The notes: generated by a model from the sequence alone, not told the origin. Counted from the first letter of the stretch, positions 23,729 to 32,458 are shown. The stretch is DNA of 40,067 nucleotides from Candidatus Saccharimonadota bacterium (GCA_017619315.1 JAFZSN010000002.1:1-40067); one strand, 5' to 3'. Program-made: numbers and translations.

Positions 23729-25162
23729 ATGAGTAAACTGTTTAAAAGAACTAAGATTTTGGCTACGATTGGGCCGTCGACGAATAGTCGCGAAATGATT
23801 GAAGATGTAATTATGGCTGGAGTGAATGGCTGTAGACTTAATTGCTCACACGGTTCAAATGAGGAACGTGATCAGCAGATAAAGTGGATACGTGAAGCTG
23901 CGGAGAAAAAGGGGAGGAGCGTGGCGATTTTGCAGGATTTGCAGGGGCCGAAGATTCGTTTAGGAATGCTGAAAGATAACCGTTTGGATCTTGTAAAAGG
24001 CGATGAAGTTATTCTAGAATATGGTGATTTTGAACATGACGGTGGGAAGCGGGTGCCGGTGCAGTATAATTTGGCTGAGAAATGTAAGGTGGGTGAGCCG
24101 CTTTCGATGTTTGATGGTAAGGTTAAGGCTGAGATTGTTGAAATTGTTTCTGACACGGCTATTCGGATTAAGATTTTGAATGATGGTTTTGTGATGTCTA
24201 AGAAGGGATTAAACTTGCCCGATACGGATTTTGGCGGCGATATTTTGACCGAGAAGGATTTGTCGGATATTGAATACGGGGCAAATTGTGATTATGATTA
24301 TGTATCTTTGTCGTTTGTGCAGAGCGCTTCGGATATTTTGAAACTTAAGCAATTATTATTATCGCTTGGTTCAACGGCAAAAGTGATTGCAAAAATCGAG
24401 ACGAAGAAGGCTATTTCGTCGGATGAGCATTTGGAAGAAATCGTGAAGGCGGCGGATGGAATTATGGTGGCGCGTGGTGACATGGCCGTGGAAGCGGGGG
24501 CCGAAGTGGTACCAATCGTGCAAAGAAAACTGATTGCGCTTTGTCGCGCAAATGCAAAACTTTGTATAGTGGCGACACAAATGCTTTCCTCGATGGTGGA
24601 TTCACCGGAGCCGACGAGGGCGGAGGTTTCGGACGTGGCTACTGCGGTTGTGCAAGGAGCTGATGTGGTTATGTTATCGGACGAGACGGCAAACGGAAAG
24701 TATCCATTAGAAACCGTGAAAGAGATGAAAAAAGTGATTCTATATACGCAGAATCATTCGCGTATTGCGCCGATTTCAAAACTCCCCGTAGGGCAAACTT
24801 CGGAAGTATACGATGCGATTTCGAGTGCGGCGGCGAGACTCGCGGAAAAGATTGAAGCTGATGCGATCGTGTGCCAAACAGCATCTGGTGCTACGGCAAT
24901 GATGATGGCGGCGCAGCGACCGAATTTGCCGATTGTCACAGTGACTTCAAATGCACGAGTGGCGAATCAGTTGGCTTTAACTTATGCAAACACAGCTTTC
25001 GTGAGGTCTTATTCGGAGAATTTTGGATATGATCTTGTGGCAGAGCTCAAAAAATCAGAATATTTGCAGACCAAGGAAGGCAAAAAGGATTTACTTACCG
25101 TAATCGTGTCTGGCGACAAAAACAAAGTCGGTACCGATACGATTAGGGTGCGAAGCGTTTAA
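23729..25162 (+). CDS. pyk: Pyruvate kinase
   Basis: This 477-residue enzyme makes ATP and pyruvate from phosphoenolpyruvate and ADP. It has RTKILATIGPS at the N terminus, GCRLNCSHGS, the DLQGPKIR substrate segment, the active-site motif with K222 (AKIETKKAI) and GIMVARGDMAVE, and a complete C-terminal effector-type domain (TASGATAMMMAAQRP). Length matches the family. Its stop codon overlaps the convergent pgk stop in the tetranucleotide TTAA, with no terminator between. Promoter spacing predicts a leaderless message. Confidence 0.97.
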   Translation: MSKLFKRTKILATIGPSTNSREMIEDVIMAGVNGCRLNCSHGSNEERDQQIKWIREAAEKKGRSVAILQDLQGPKIRLGMLKDNRLDLVKGDEVILEYGDFEHDGGKRVPVQYNLAEKCKVGEPLSMFDGKVKAEIVEIVSDTAIRIKILNDGFVMSKKGLNLPDTDFGGDILTEKDLSDIEYGANCDYDYVSLSFVQSASDILKLKQLLLSLGSTAKVIAKIETKKAISSDEHLEEIVKAADGIMVARGDMAVEAGAEVVPIVQRKLIALCRANAKLCIVATQMLSSMVDSPEPTRAEVSDVATAVVQGADVVMLSDETANGKYPLETVKEMKKVILYTQNHSRIAPISKLPVGQTSEVYDAISSAAARLAEKIEADAIVCQTASGATAMMMAAQRPNLPIVTVTSNARVANQLALTYANTAFVRSYSENFGYDLVAELKKSEYLQTKEGKKDLLTVIVSGDKNKVGTDTIRVRSV

Positions 25163-26211
25163 TCCTTGATGCTTTCGAGGCCTGGCAGTTTTTTGCCGAG
25201 CAAGAATTCGAGAGAAGCGCCGCCGCCGGTTGAGACTAGGGAGTAGTGGAGGCTGTCGTGCTTTGTCATGAGATCCTCTACGAAACCAGTAGTATCTCCG
25301 CCACAGATGATTGTCTTGGCGTCTTGATGTTCGCCGATTAATTCTGCTGCGATGGTCGAAGCGGTGGCATAGGCTGGGTCTTCGGCGTAGCCGAGGAGGC
25401 CATTCCAAATGATAGTTTTTGCGTCAGTGATAAGATTTGCGAGATCGCCAGTGCTGACTGGGCCGATATCGAGTTTCTTACCTTCTTCGTTTTCGTCGAA
25501 ATCGTTGGCGACAATTACGTTTGAACTATTTGATTTATAGCCATCGGCTGCAATTTTGCCTCCGACATAGATCTTGTCGGCTTTTTTTGTAAACTTGTCT
25601 ATAAGTGGTTGTTTGTCGTCAACCTTGGAGCCACCGATAATCAAAAGTACTGGATGTGTTGGGTTTTCGGTGGCGGATTTTAGGTTGCTGATTTCTGCTT
25701 CGAGCAGGAGGCCGGCGTAGACTGGTAAGAATTTTTTGATAGCGTCGGTAGAAGCATGAGCGCGGTGAATTACAGCAAAACCATCTTGGACATAAAAGTC
25801 CGCATCGGTAGATTTAACGATATTCTCAATGAAATCTTCGGAGTTTGCTTCCTCGCCTGGGTCGAAACGGAGATTTTCTAGTAGGATAATCTTAGCTTCC
25901 TTCGGTGCGTTTAGTTTTTGGTCTAACCCCGGCAATGGTTCAAATGAAATATTTTGATCCGGCAGGAGCTTATTTAGGGCCTTTGCGACGGGTTTTAAAG
26001 AAAACTCTGGGGACTCTTTACCTTCGGGGCGCCCGAGATGTGAGATTAAAATAATACGATTTGCTCCTTTTTCTAGCAAATAGTTAATAGTTGGAAGGCT
26101 GGCGCGGATCCTGAGATCGTTTGCGACCTTGCCATCTTTTAGTGGGACGTTGTAATCAACGCGAACTAATGCTGTTTTGTTTTTAATATCAATGTCTTTA
26201 ATTGTCTTCAT
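25159..26211 (-). CDS. pgk: Phosphoglycerate kinase, shortened
   Basis: This 350-residue enzyme transfers phosphate between 1,3-bisphosphoglycerate and ADP. It has VRVDYNVPL, ISHLGRPEGKE, LLENLRFDPGEE, DGFAVIHRAHAST, the hinge GGSKVDDK and the nucleotide-end motif CGGDTTG with STGGGASLEFL. PGK is usually 390-400 residues. About 40 residues appear missing just after GGSKVDDK, in the segment that normally carries GGGMAYTF; here it reads VGGKIAADGY. The core catalytic residues remain. The gene is convergent with pyk and has a leaderless promoter. Confidence 0.95.
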   Translation of the reverse strand: MKTIKDIDIKNKTALVRVDYNVPLKDGKVANDLRIRASLPTINYLLEKGANRIILISHLGRPEGKESPEFSLKPVAKALNKLLPDQNISFEPLPGLDQKLNAPKEAKIILLENLRFDPGEEANSEDFIENIVKSTDADFYVQDGFAVIHRAHASTDAIKKFLPVYAGLLLEAEISNLKSATENPTHPVLLIIGGSKVDDKQPLIDKFTKKADKIYVGGKIAADGYKSNSSNVIVANDFDENEEGKKLDIGPVSTGDLANLITDAKTIIWNGLLGYAEDPAYATASTIAAELIGEHQDAKTIICGGDTTGFVEDLMTKHDSLHYSLVSTGGGASLEFLLGKKLPGLESIKD

Positions 26212-26217
26212 GAAGCT

Positions 26218-26256
26218 ATTATAACATGTTTACAAATATTCGTCCTGTGATATAAT
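26218..26256. promoter_or_regulatory. Divergent leaderless promoters of pgk and murA
   Basis: Minus strand TGT-TATAAT (hexamer 26223-26218) and plus strand TGA-TATAAT (hexamer 26251-26256), each six bases from its ATG, in a 51-base gap. Confidence 0.75.
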
Positions 26257-26262
26257 GACGGT

Positions 26263-27813
26263 ATGGCAAAAACGAGAACGTATCAGCAATTGCTCGGCGA
26301 AACCGTAGAGCATATGCGTTTAGAAAAAGGCTGGACGCAGGGTGAGCTTGCACAAATGGTGGGGACGAGCCAGTCGGCGATTCATCGAATCGAGAAGGGT
26401 GGACAAAATGTTTCTCTTGAAATGGTTAAGAAGCTATCTGAAGCATTTGGGACCCAAATCCTCTCTATAAACGACTCCGTTTCGCAGAGTTTTCGGATTA
26501 GAGGTGGCAAGGAATTACATGGCGAAATTACGATAAACACTTCAAAAAACGCAGCCGTAGGATTGCTTTGCGCAGCGCTTCTTAATACTGGCAAGACGGT
26601 GCTTCATAAGGTAGCACGGATTGAAGAAGTTTTTAGAATTATTGAAGTTTTGGAGTCAATTGGCGTAAAATGCCACTGGCAAAACCGTCACAGAGATCTA
26701 GAAATTATATCACCACGCGAATTGAAGTTGGACGAGATGGATATTGAGGCGGCGAGAAAAACAAGGTCTATTATTATGTTCCTTGGGCCTCTTCTTCATC
26801 GTTACCCGAAATTTAGGATTCCTTATGCTGGTGGATGTTCGCTGGGCGTGAGAACCGTTGAGCCACATCTTCAGGCATTGAAATCATTTGGGCTCGAAGT
26901 GGATGCGGAGTGCAATAGCGGCTTTTATGAGGTGAACGTGCGTCAAGAGACTTTGCATAAGTATCGTGATCGTTATATTGTGTTGACTGAACGTGGCGAT
27001 ACTGTGACCGAGAATGTGTTGATGGCGGCGGCACTTGCACCTGGGCGCACGACGATTGTGGGGGCCTCGCCAAATTATATGGTGCAGGATGTTTGTTTCT
27101 TTTTGGAAAAGTTGGGTGTGAAGATTTCAGGGATTGGTACGACGCGACTAACCGTGGTTGGTAAGCCGCAGATTAATCTTGAGGTTGATTATGCGATTTC
27201 GGAGGATCCGATTGAGGCGATGTCGTTTATCGCTGCGGCGCTTGTAACTCATTCTGAGATTTTGATTACGAGGGCACCGATTGAATTTCTTGAAATTGAG
27301 CTAGAAGTTTTGAAATCAATGGGGGCAAAGATTGAGCGGTCAGAAGAGTATTTGTCGGCAAATGGTAAAACTAGGTTGGTTGATCTAACTATCCATAAAT
27401 CGAATCTTGTGGCACCAATTGATAAGATTCACCCGATGCCATTCCCGGGGCTTAATATTGATAATTTGCCGTTCTTTTCTGTGATTGCAGCGGTTGCGGA
27501 AGGAAGAACTTTGATTCATGACTGGGTGTTTGAAAACCGCGCAGTATATATTACGGAGCTTTCGAACTTGAATGTAAAGGTGGAACTTCTTGATGCACAC
27601 CGGGTGTATATTGAGGGGCCAACGAATTTTCGTGCGGCTGACCTCACAGCGCCGCAAGCACTTCGGCCGGCGGTGGTGGTGTTACTTGGGATGCTGGCGG
27701 CACCGGGGACTTCGATTTTAAGGAATATTTATACGATTAACCGTGGTTATCAGGATTTTGCAGCAAGGCTCAGGCATCTCGGGGCAGACATTGTGCCACT
27801 AACTGGCATATAA
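26263..27813 (+). CDS. murA: HTH-MurA fusion: XRE-type DNA-binding domain and UDP-GlcNAc enolpyruvyl transferase
   Basis: This 516-residue protein begins with an XRE-type helix-turn-helix (about 8-62; MRLEKGWTQGELAQMVGTSQ then AIHRIEKGG), followed from about 73 by a complete MurA. MurA transfers enolpyruvate from PEP to UDP-N-acetylglucosamine, the first committed step of peptidoglycan synthesis. The catalytic Cys is C192 in AGGCSLGVR, so fosfomycin sensitivity is expected. The substrate Lys lies in SKNAA. FENRAVYITEL matches the C-terminal loop. Ordinary MurA is about 420 residues without an HTH. The fusion suggests the enzyme may also bind DNA. The gene is monocistronic and leaderless. Confidence 0.93.
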   Translation: MAKTRTYQQLLGETVEHMRLEKGWTQGELAQMVGTSQSAIHRIEKGGQNVSLEMVKKLSEAFGTQILSINDSVSQSFRIRGGKELHGEITINTSKNAAVGLLCAALLNTGKTVLHKVARIEEVFRIIEVLESIGVKCHWQNRHRDLEIISPRELKLDEMDIEAARKTRSIIMFLGPLLHRYPKFRIPYAGGCSLGVRTVEPHLQALKSFGLEVDAECNSGFYEVNVRQETLHKYRDRYIVLTERGDTVTENVLMAAALAPGRTTIVGASPNYMVQDVCFFLEKLGVKISGIGTTRLTVVGKPQINLEVDYAISEDPIEAMSFIAAALVTHSEILITRAPIEFLEIELEVLKSMGAKIERSEEYLSANGKTRLVDLTIHKSNLVAPIDKIHPMPFPGLNIDNLPFFSVIAAVAEGRTLIHDWVFENRAVYITELSNLNVKVELLDAHRVYIEGPTNFRAADLTAPQALRPAVVVLLGMLAAPGTSILRNIYTINRGYQDFAARLRHLGADIVPLTGI

Positions 27814-27852
27814 TCCTTATGCAATAAATTTGTTGTGGGGGCGGGGCCGGTT

Positions 27853-27861
27853 TGCTATAAT
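27853..27861 (+). promoter_or_regulatory. Promoter of pcrA (leaderless)
   Basis: TGC-TATAAT (hexamer 27856-27861), six bases before the ATG at 27868. Confidence 0.75.
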
Positions 27862-27867
27862 GGTGTA

Positions 27868-29910
27868 ATGGATGAAATTTTGGAGGGATTAAACGAACAG
27901 CAAATAGAGGCAGTGGAGACTTTGGAAGGGCCAGTGCTAATTCTTGCTGGTGCGGGAAGTGGTAAGACAAAAACTTTGACACATCGTATTGCTAATCTAA
28001 TTCGCCACGGAGTTCAGCCGGGGAATATCTTGGCGGTAACGTTCACAAATAAGGCAGCAAAAGAAATGCGGGGGCGGTTGTGGTCACTTGTGTCCGGCTC
28101 CGAATGGGGCACGAACGACCAGCCGCCGCGTTCTTTCATGCCCTATATGGGGACGTTCCATAGTATTGCAGTGAAGATCCTGAGATTAGAGGCGGATGCT
28201 TTGGGGCTTGATAAGAATTTCGTGATTTATGATACCGATGACCAGATATCTCTGATTCGGCGAATTATGAAAGAGCTTAAATTGTCCGACAATAAACAGT
28301 TGAAGCCGAAATCAATTCAGGCGATTATTTCGAGCGAAAAGAACAAAGGAAATGGGCCGGACGAATACGAGGCGAATGCTTTTTATCCAAATCAAAAGCA
28401 GACCGCAAAGATTTTTTATAAGTATGAAGAAGAGAAGCGGAAAGCGCAGGCGCTCGATTTTGACGATTTATTGTTATATGAATTAGAATTATTCCGAAAG
28501 AACCCGGCTATTAGAAAAAAGTGGCAGAATAGATTTGAGCATATTTTGATTGATGAGTATCAGGATACGAATGTGATCCAATATAATATTGTGAAACTTT
28601 TGGTGAACGAAAAACGCAATATTTGCGTAGTGGGGGATGATTGGCAGTCTATTTATTCGTGGCGAGGGGCGGATTTTACAAATATTTTGAACTTTGAACG
28701 GGATTTCCCGGGTGCTAAAGTGATTAAACTTGAACAAAACTATCGTTCGACCGGTTGTATTTTGGCGGCTTCGCAAAAGATTATTAATGAAAATAAAACT
28801 AGGACTGAGAAGACTTTATTTACTGAGCTCGGAGAGGGGGAGCCAGTGGATATTGAGTCTCTAAGGGATGAGAATGCGGAGGCGAATTATGTGGCGCTCA
28901 AAATTCTAAATATGAAGAAGGATTATCCGGATTACAGTGATTTTGCGGTGCTTTATCGGACAAATGCGCAGTCGTATGCGTTTGAAAAAGCGTTTATCAA
29001 TATGCATATTCCATATAAGATTGTGGGTGGGGTGAGATTCTATGATCGAAAAGAAGTAAAGGATGTACTTGCATTATTGAAACTAGTTGTAAATCAGCGG
29101 GACAAAGTGAGTCTTGCTAGGGTGGTGTCGAATGTGTTGTCTGGCGTAGGCGAAGCGAGCCTTGCGAAAGTGATGGTGGCGATGGACGCAGTGGAAGGGA
29201 CAGAGCCGCTACTTGATGCTGACGTGCCGGAAGTATTGAAGGCCGGGAAAGCAAAGAACGGTTTAATGAGACTAGTGAATTTCCTTAGGAAAACTGAGGC
29301 GGATGAGAACCCGGGCGAAGTGGTAAAACGCGCGGTTGAATACTTTGATTTTAAAACTTTGACAGATGATGGAACGCCGTCGGCGGAAGATCGAATGGGG
29401 AACTTGGAAGTACTTGCCGCTAATGCGGTAGAATATGCGAGTCTCGATGAGTTTTTGGCGGATGCAAGTTTGATGTCTTCGGCGGATGAGGCGACTAAAA
29501 AGAATTCAGTGACGCTAATGACGATGCATGCGGCTAAGGGATTGGAGTTTCCGGTGGTATTCATTGTGGGGATGGAAGAAGGTTTGTTCCCGAGCAGTCG
29601 GGTGATGGAAGACGAGTCGGAGCTTGAAGAAGAGCGAAGACTCGCTTATGTTGGAATGACGCGAGCGATGAAAAAACTGTTTTTGACTTATGCTGGGTCG
29701 AGGTTTTCGTATGGGTCTAGAAATTACAATATGCCGTCGAGGTTTTTGATGGAGCTTGGGTATGATCCGTATGGATCCTCTGGTATTGGATCGTCGGGGT
29801 ATCATGATAGAGATGGGGATGGGTTCACAGATTTTAATGAGTTTGGTGATGACGAGTTTGGCGAGAGTGATTTTGATCCTTTCCCGAGCGACGGGCCGAT
29901 ATTTGAGTAG
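27868..29910 (+). CDS. pcrA: UvrD/PcrA/Rep-type DNA helicase with an EF-hand-like tail
   Basis: This 680-residue SF1A helicase unwinds DNA 3'-5' in repair and replication restart. Walker A is AGAGSGKT at 27-34. DEYQDTN is Walker B, GDDWQSIYSWRGA is motif III, QNYRST is motif IV, and TMHAAKGLEFPVVF and VGMTRAMKKLFLTY are motifs V and VI. After the helicase core the last 50 residues are acidic and contain DRDGDGFTDFNE (647-658), which matches the twelve-residue EF-hand calcium loop at D1, D3, D5, G6, D9 and E12. The start at 27868 is set by the -10 box six bases upstream; an ATG 33 bases earlier lies before the promoter. Confidence 0.95.
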   Translation: MDEILEGLNEQQIEAVETLEGPVLILAGAGSGKTKTLTHRIANLIRHGVQPGNILAVTFTNKAAKEMRGRLWSLVSGSEWGTNDQPPRSFMPYMGTFHSIAVKILRLEADALGLDKNFVIYDTDDQISLIRRIMKELKLSDNKQLKPKSIQAIISSEKNKGNGPDEYEANAFYPNQKQTAKIFYKYEEEKRKAQALDFDDLLLYELELFRKNPAIRKKWQNRFEHILIDEYQDTNVIQYNIVKLLVNEKRNICVVGDDWQSIYSWRGADFTNILNFERDFPGAKVIKLEQNYRSTGCILAASQKIINENKTRTEKTLFTELGEGEPVDIESLRDENAEANYVALKILNMKKDYPDYSDFAVLYRTNAQSYAFEKAFINMHIPYKIVGGVRFYDRKEVKDVLALLKLVVNQRDKVSLARVVSNVLSGVGEASLAKVMVAMDAVEGTEPLLDADVPEVLKAGKAKNGLMRLVNFLRKTEADENPGEVVKRAVEYFDFKTLTDDGTPSAEDRMGNLEVLAANAVEYASLDEFLADASLMSSADEATKKNSVTLMTMHAAKGLEFPVVFIVGMEEGLFPSSRVMEDESELEEERRLAYVGMTRAMKKLFLTYAGSRFSYGSRNYNMPSRFLMELGYDPYGSSGIGSSGYHDRDGDGFTDFNEFGDDEFGESDFDPFPSDGPIFE

Positions 29911-29954
29911 GTAAGTGGCTCCATAAAAATAAAGCGAGTTTTATTAAAATAATG

Positions 29955-29960
29955 TATAAT
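29955..29960 (+). promoter_or_regulatory. Promoter of the 29967 gene (leaderless)
   Basis: TATAAT at 29955-29960 preceded by TG, six bases before the ATG. Confidence 0.65.
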
Positions 29961-29966
29961 AATAGT

Positions 29967-30509
29967 ATGAAAAGAAAAGGGGTTTTAGTAACAGCTGTCG
30001 CTGCGATTTGTATCGCTTCGGTTTTTGCGGCTGGAGGATTCTTCCTGGGTGGCGTTTATGCCGATGAGTCCGAAACAGAGATTCCAGAAGAGAAATTACG
30101 ATTGGTGTCGGATAATTGCGATACTATCAAGACGAACTTGAAGACGGTTCAGAAGAATGATGCCAGAGCTAGGGTGTATCTTGGCTCTTATTATGAGAAA
30201 ATATTGACGAAATACATCACTGCCCTCAACGTAAAACTGATTGAAAGCAATAATTCCGATACGTCTTTGATTGAAAACCAGAACAAGTATGCTAAGGCGA
30301 AATCGGTTTTTAGTGATGATTATATTGCTTATCAAAAAAAACTAGAGGATCTAATTGCGGTTGACTGCAAAAGTGAACCAAAGAAGTTTTATGAGGAATT
30401 AATAAAGGTTAGGAAAAAACAGGCTGTGATTGTGCAGGATACAGCAAAATTGTCGAGCATACTTGTGGAGCACAAGGAGTTAGTTAATAAATTGAAAGCG
30501 AAACTATAA
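29967..30509 (+). CDS. Exported coiled-coil-like protein of unknown function
   Basis: This 180-residue protein has a signal peptide or anchor: a basic start (MKRKG), a hydrophobic core (about 6-28) and a GVYADES stretch that resembles a signal peptidase site (VYA then D). The rest is highly charged and predicted helical, with two cysteines (NCDT and VDCKSE). No family is recognised. It is followed by a second membrane protein after one base and then by the fibro-slime protein, so the three are likely parts of one surface structure. An upstream ATG 15 bases earlier lies before the -10 box. Confidence 0.78.
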   Translation: MKRKGVLVTAVAAICIASVFAAGGFFLGGVYADESETEIPEEKLRLVSDNCDTIKTNLKTVQKNDARARVYLGSYYEKILTKYITALNVKLIESNNSDTSLIENQNKYAKAKSVFSDDYIAYQKKLEDLIAVDCKSEPKKFYEELIKVRKKQAVIVQDTAKLSSILVEHKELVNKLKAKL

Positions 30510-30510
30510 A

Positions 30511-30918
30511 ATGATTGAAGAAGAAAAGCAAAAAAAGCGAAGTAGCGGAGCAAGAAACTTGATCATAATGGGGGTTCTTTCGATTTTGATCGCGGTCTCT
30601 ACAACGGGGATTAGCATGGCGATTTATCACAATTCGGGTGATATCTATCTCGATCGGTCGAGACCTGGATTCTTACCTGACGAAGCGGAGATTAAAGAGG
30701 AAGAAGAAAGTGGAGACGAGAACGAATATGATTTCTCGAAGACTGGAGCCGTGACACGTGATTCTTTGGAAGAATACCTGAAAAACTTGGCTATTGAAGA
30801 AAAGGCGATAGATGCTTACGAAGAACCTTTCAACGATAAGGTGCTTCAAGATGATCATTTAGGAATTGTGGTTGGTGGGGGCGAAGCTGCGAGTGCTGAC
30901 GCAGAGGTGCAGGAATAG
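30511..30918 (+). CDS. Single-pass membrane protein, acidic
   Basis: This 135-residue protein has a short basic cytosolic start, one membrane helix (about 17-38) and a strongly acidic outside part (runs such as EIKEEEESGDENE). No family is recognised. It begins one base after the preceding stop codon, with translation probably coupled, and precedes the fibro-slime protein. Confidence 0.75.
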   Translation: MIEEEKQKKRSSGARNLIIMGVLSILIAVSTTGISMAIYHNSGDIYLDRSRPGFLPDEAEIKEEEESGDENEYDFSKTGAVTRDSLEEYLKNLAIEEKAIDAYEEPFNDKVLQDDHLGIVVGGGEAASADAEVQE

Positions 30919-30948
30919 TTTTTGAGGCTTAAAGCTTAGATTATGTAC

Positions 30949-30977
30949 TTGATTTTTGGGATGATAAAGCATATACT
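30949..30977 (+). promoter_or_regulatory. Promoter of the fibro-slime gene
   Basis: TTGATT (30949-30954), 17 bases, then TATACT (30972-30977), eleven bases before the ATG. Inverted arms TAAAG (30965-30969) and CTTTA (30976-30980) span the -10 box. The string TATACTTTAA is shared with the GT8 promoter palindrome at 8757. Confidence 0.6.
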
Positions 30978-30988
30978 TTAAATATCAT

Positions 30989-32110
30989 ATGAAGAAAAAG
31001 AAGAGAGTAAATGGGAAAGTGCTTGGTGGAATTGCAGTTGGCGCTTTTTCTTTGGCGTTGGTTTTTTCGATTGTGGGTTTGTCCAACACTGTAGAGGAAA
31101 TCGACGAGGTTTCGATTGCTGAAACTCCTTCGGCGATTTTGGCAAGTGCTGGAGTAGCTGAGGGGCGTCCTGTTTCTGTACCGGTGTTGTTTTATGATCA
31201 GAAAGAGGACGAGTGCGTGAATCTCTACGATCTCAGTAAAAAGGATTTGCTGGAGCAGCGTCAATTTGAGTGGACAGAATGTTATTATCTGAGCAGTGCT
31301 TATGAGCAGGGTATGGTGGATTTTGAACTTAACGACCAGTCGTTGCCAGTGGTGAGTAGCGGTGAATTGACACCAAATCGTGGGCTTAGTGATACCACAA
31401 GGTGGTTCTCGGTAGTAGATGGGAAAAGTGCAAGCTATACTGGGGATATTCAGTTAGATTATGATGCTGATACGGCGGAGTTTTCGTTCTACAAGGAAGA
31501 GTTTTATCCTTTGGACAAGGCTGAGTTTTCAAAGGGTGACAAGGTGAATAGGGATGGGCATAACCACTTGTTTACGATGAATTTTGCAGTGCCTTTTACG
31601 GTTCTATCTAATGGAGGCGAGGCGTTTGAGGTGATAGCCGACGACGATACGTTCGTATTTGTGGGGGATAAATTAGTACTCGATATGGGTGGAATACACG
31701 ATCCGATGACCGGTGTCTTTGAAATACATGAAAACGGAGAGGTGTATGTTTCGGTAAATGGTGAAACGATGGCTTATTCTGGGGTGAATGTGACAAAAGG
31801 TGAGAGTTCAATTGTTAGAATCTTTCATGCGGATAGGGATTCAAGAAATTCAACATTTAACGTGAGATTTATAGCAATGAATCTTGCGGTAGTGAATAGT
31901 GAATTAGCCAATAAGGAAGGCGGACTTCAAGTAGCGTATGATCCTTCTGATCCTATGTATGTTGCTCCGCTTGGTGAAAGTAAAGTATTTAAACCGAGTG
32001 GGGCTAAGGGGTTAATAGTGGTAGCAACCATTGAGGGGGCTGCGTTGATTGCGTTTTCGATTTTTGCAGTGTTTTCAGTTAAGGTCTTTTTTAAGAGAAA
32101 AAATCGTTAA
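30989..32110 (+). CDS. Fibro-slime domain surface protein
   Basis: This 373-residue protein has an N-terminal membrane helix (about 11-33), an outside beta-rich region, and a C-terminal membrane helix (about 342-365) followed by basic residues (FFKRKNR). Residues about 190-300 match the fibro-slime domain: FAVPFTVLSNGGEAFEVIAD, then DDTFVFVGDKLVLDMGGIHD and STFNVRFIAMNL. This domain is found in secreted adhesins and in slime or matrix proteins. It is a candidate surface adhesin. The two anchors would hold the domain at the membrane as a loop. It has its own promoter. Confidence 0.85.
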   Translation: MKKKKRVNGKVLGGIAVGAFSLALVFSIVGLSNTVEEIDEVSIAETPSAILASAGVAEGRPVSVPVLFYDQKEDECVNLYDLSKKDLLEQRQFEWTECYYLSSAYEQGMVDFELNDQSLPVVSSGELTPNRGLSDTTRWFSVVDGKSASYTGDIQLDYDADTAEFSFYKEEFYPLDKAEFSKGDKVNRDGHNHLFTMNFAVPFTVLSNGGEAFEVIADDDTFVFVGDKLVLDMGGIHDPMTGVFEIHENGEVYVSVNGETMAYSGVNVTKGESSIVRIFHADRDSRNSTFNVRFIAMNLAVVNSELANKEGGLQVAYDPSDPMYVAPLGESKVFKPSGAKGLIVVATIEGAALIAFSIFAVFSVKVFFKRKNR

Positions 32111-32111
32111 G

Positions 32112-32444
32112 CTATTTACGGGGTTTTGAAATATTGGCGGGGCGACCATAGTCTGGAAGGATGATGGGGTGTTTGTTGCCGTTATGGTCATACAAAGGGA
32201 TATTTAGCTCGTGTGCGAGCGTGTTCACGACAGTGGCGCCAATGCGAAGACCGGTAAAAGAACCTGGTCCAGACATGAAAGTGATTTCCGTGATGTCTTG
32301 CCAAGTTTTGCCGTTTTCTTGCAACTTATCATGAATGAATTCGAGTAATTTCTCGGCTAGGTCGTTTGCAAAAGTATATTTATACTCTTTGTCATCTAAA
32401 TGGAGAATAGTCTCAGGAGTGGATGTGTCTAAATAAAGTTTCAT
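32112..32444 (-). CDS. tsaB: Truncated TsaB (t6A biosynthesis)
   Basis: This 110-residue protein matches the N-terminal lobe of TsaB: MKLYLDTSTPETILHL and the signature SGPGSFTGLRIG. TsaB is normally 220-235 residues; the second ASKHA lobe is missing, and the protein ends in a short basic tail (ISKPRK). TsaB supports TsaD in making threonylcarbamoyl adenosine at tRNA position 37. The N lobe carries much of the TsaD contact, so a trimmed form could still work. It is divergent from tsaE across 16 bases and convergent with the fibro-slime gene (one base apart). Confidence 0.88.
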   Translation of the reverse strand: MKLYLDTSTPETILHLDDKEYKYTFANDLAEKLLEFIHDKLQENGKTWQDITEITFMSGPGSFTGLRIGATVVNTLAHELNIPLYDHNGNKHPIILPDYGRPANISKPRK

Positions 32445-32446
32445 GA

Positions 32447-32458
32447 TATAATATTATA
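32447..32458. promoter_or_regulatory. Back-to-back -10 boxes shared by tsaB and tsaE
   Basis: TATAATATTATA is a perfect palindrome made of two abutting -10 hexamers, plus strand 32447-32452 and minus strand 32458-32453. Each lies exactly eight bases from its own ATG. The whole space between the two start codons is 16 bases, so both messages should be leaderless and any -35 elements lie in the opposite coding region. Confidence 0.75.
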
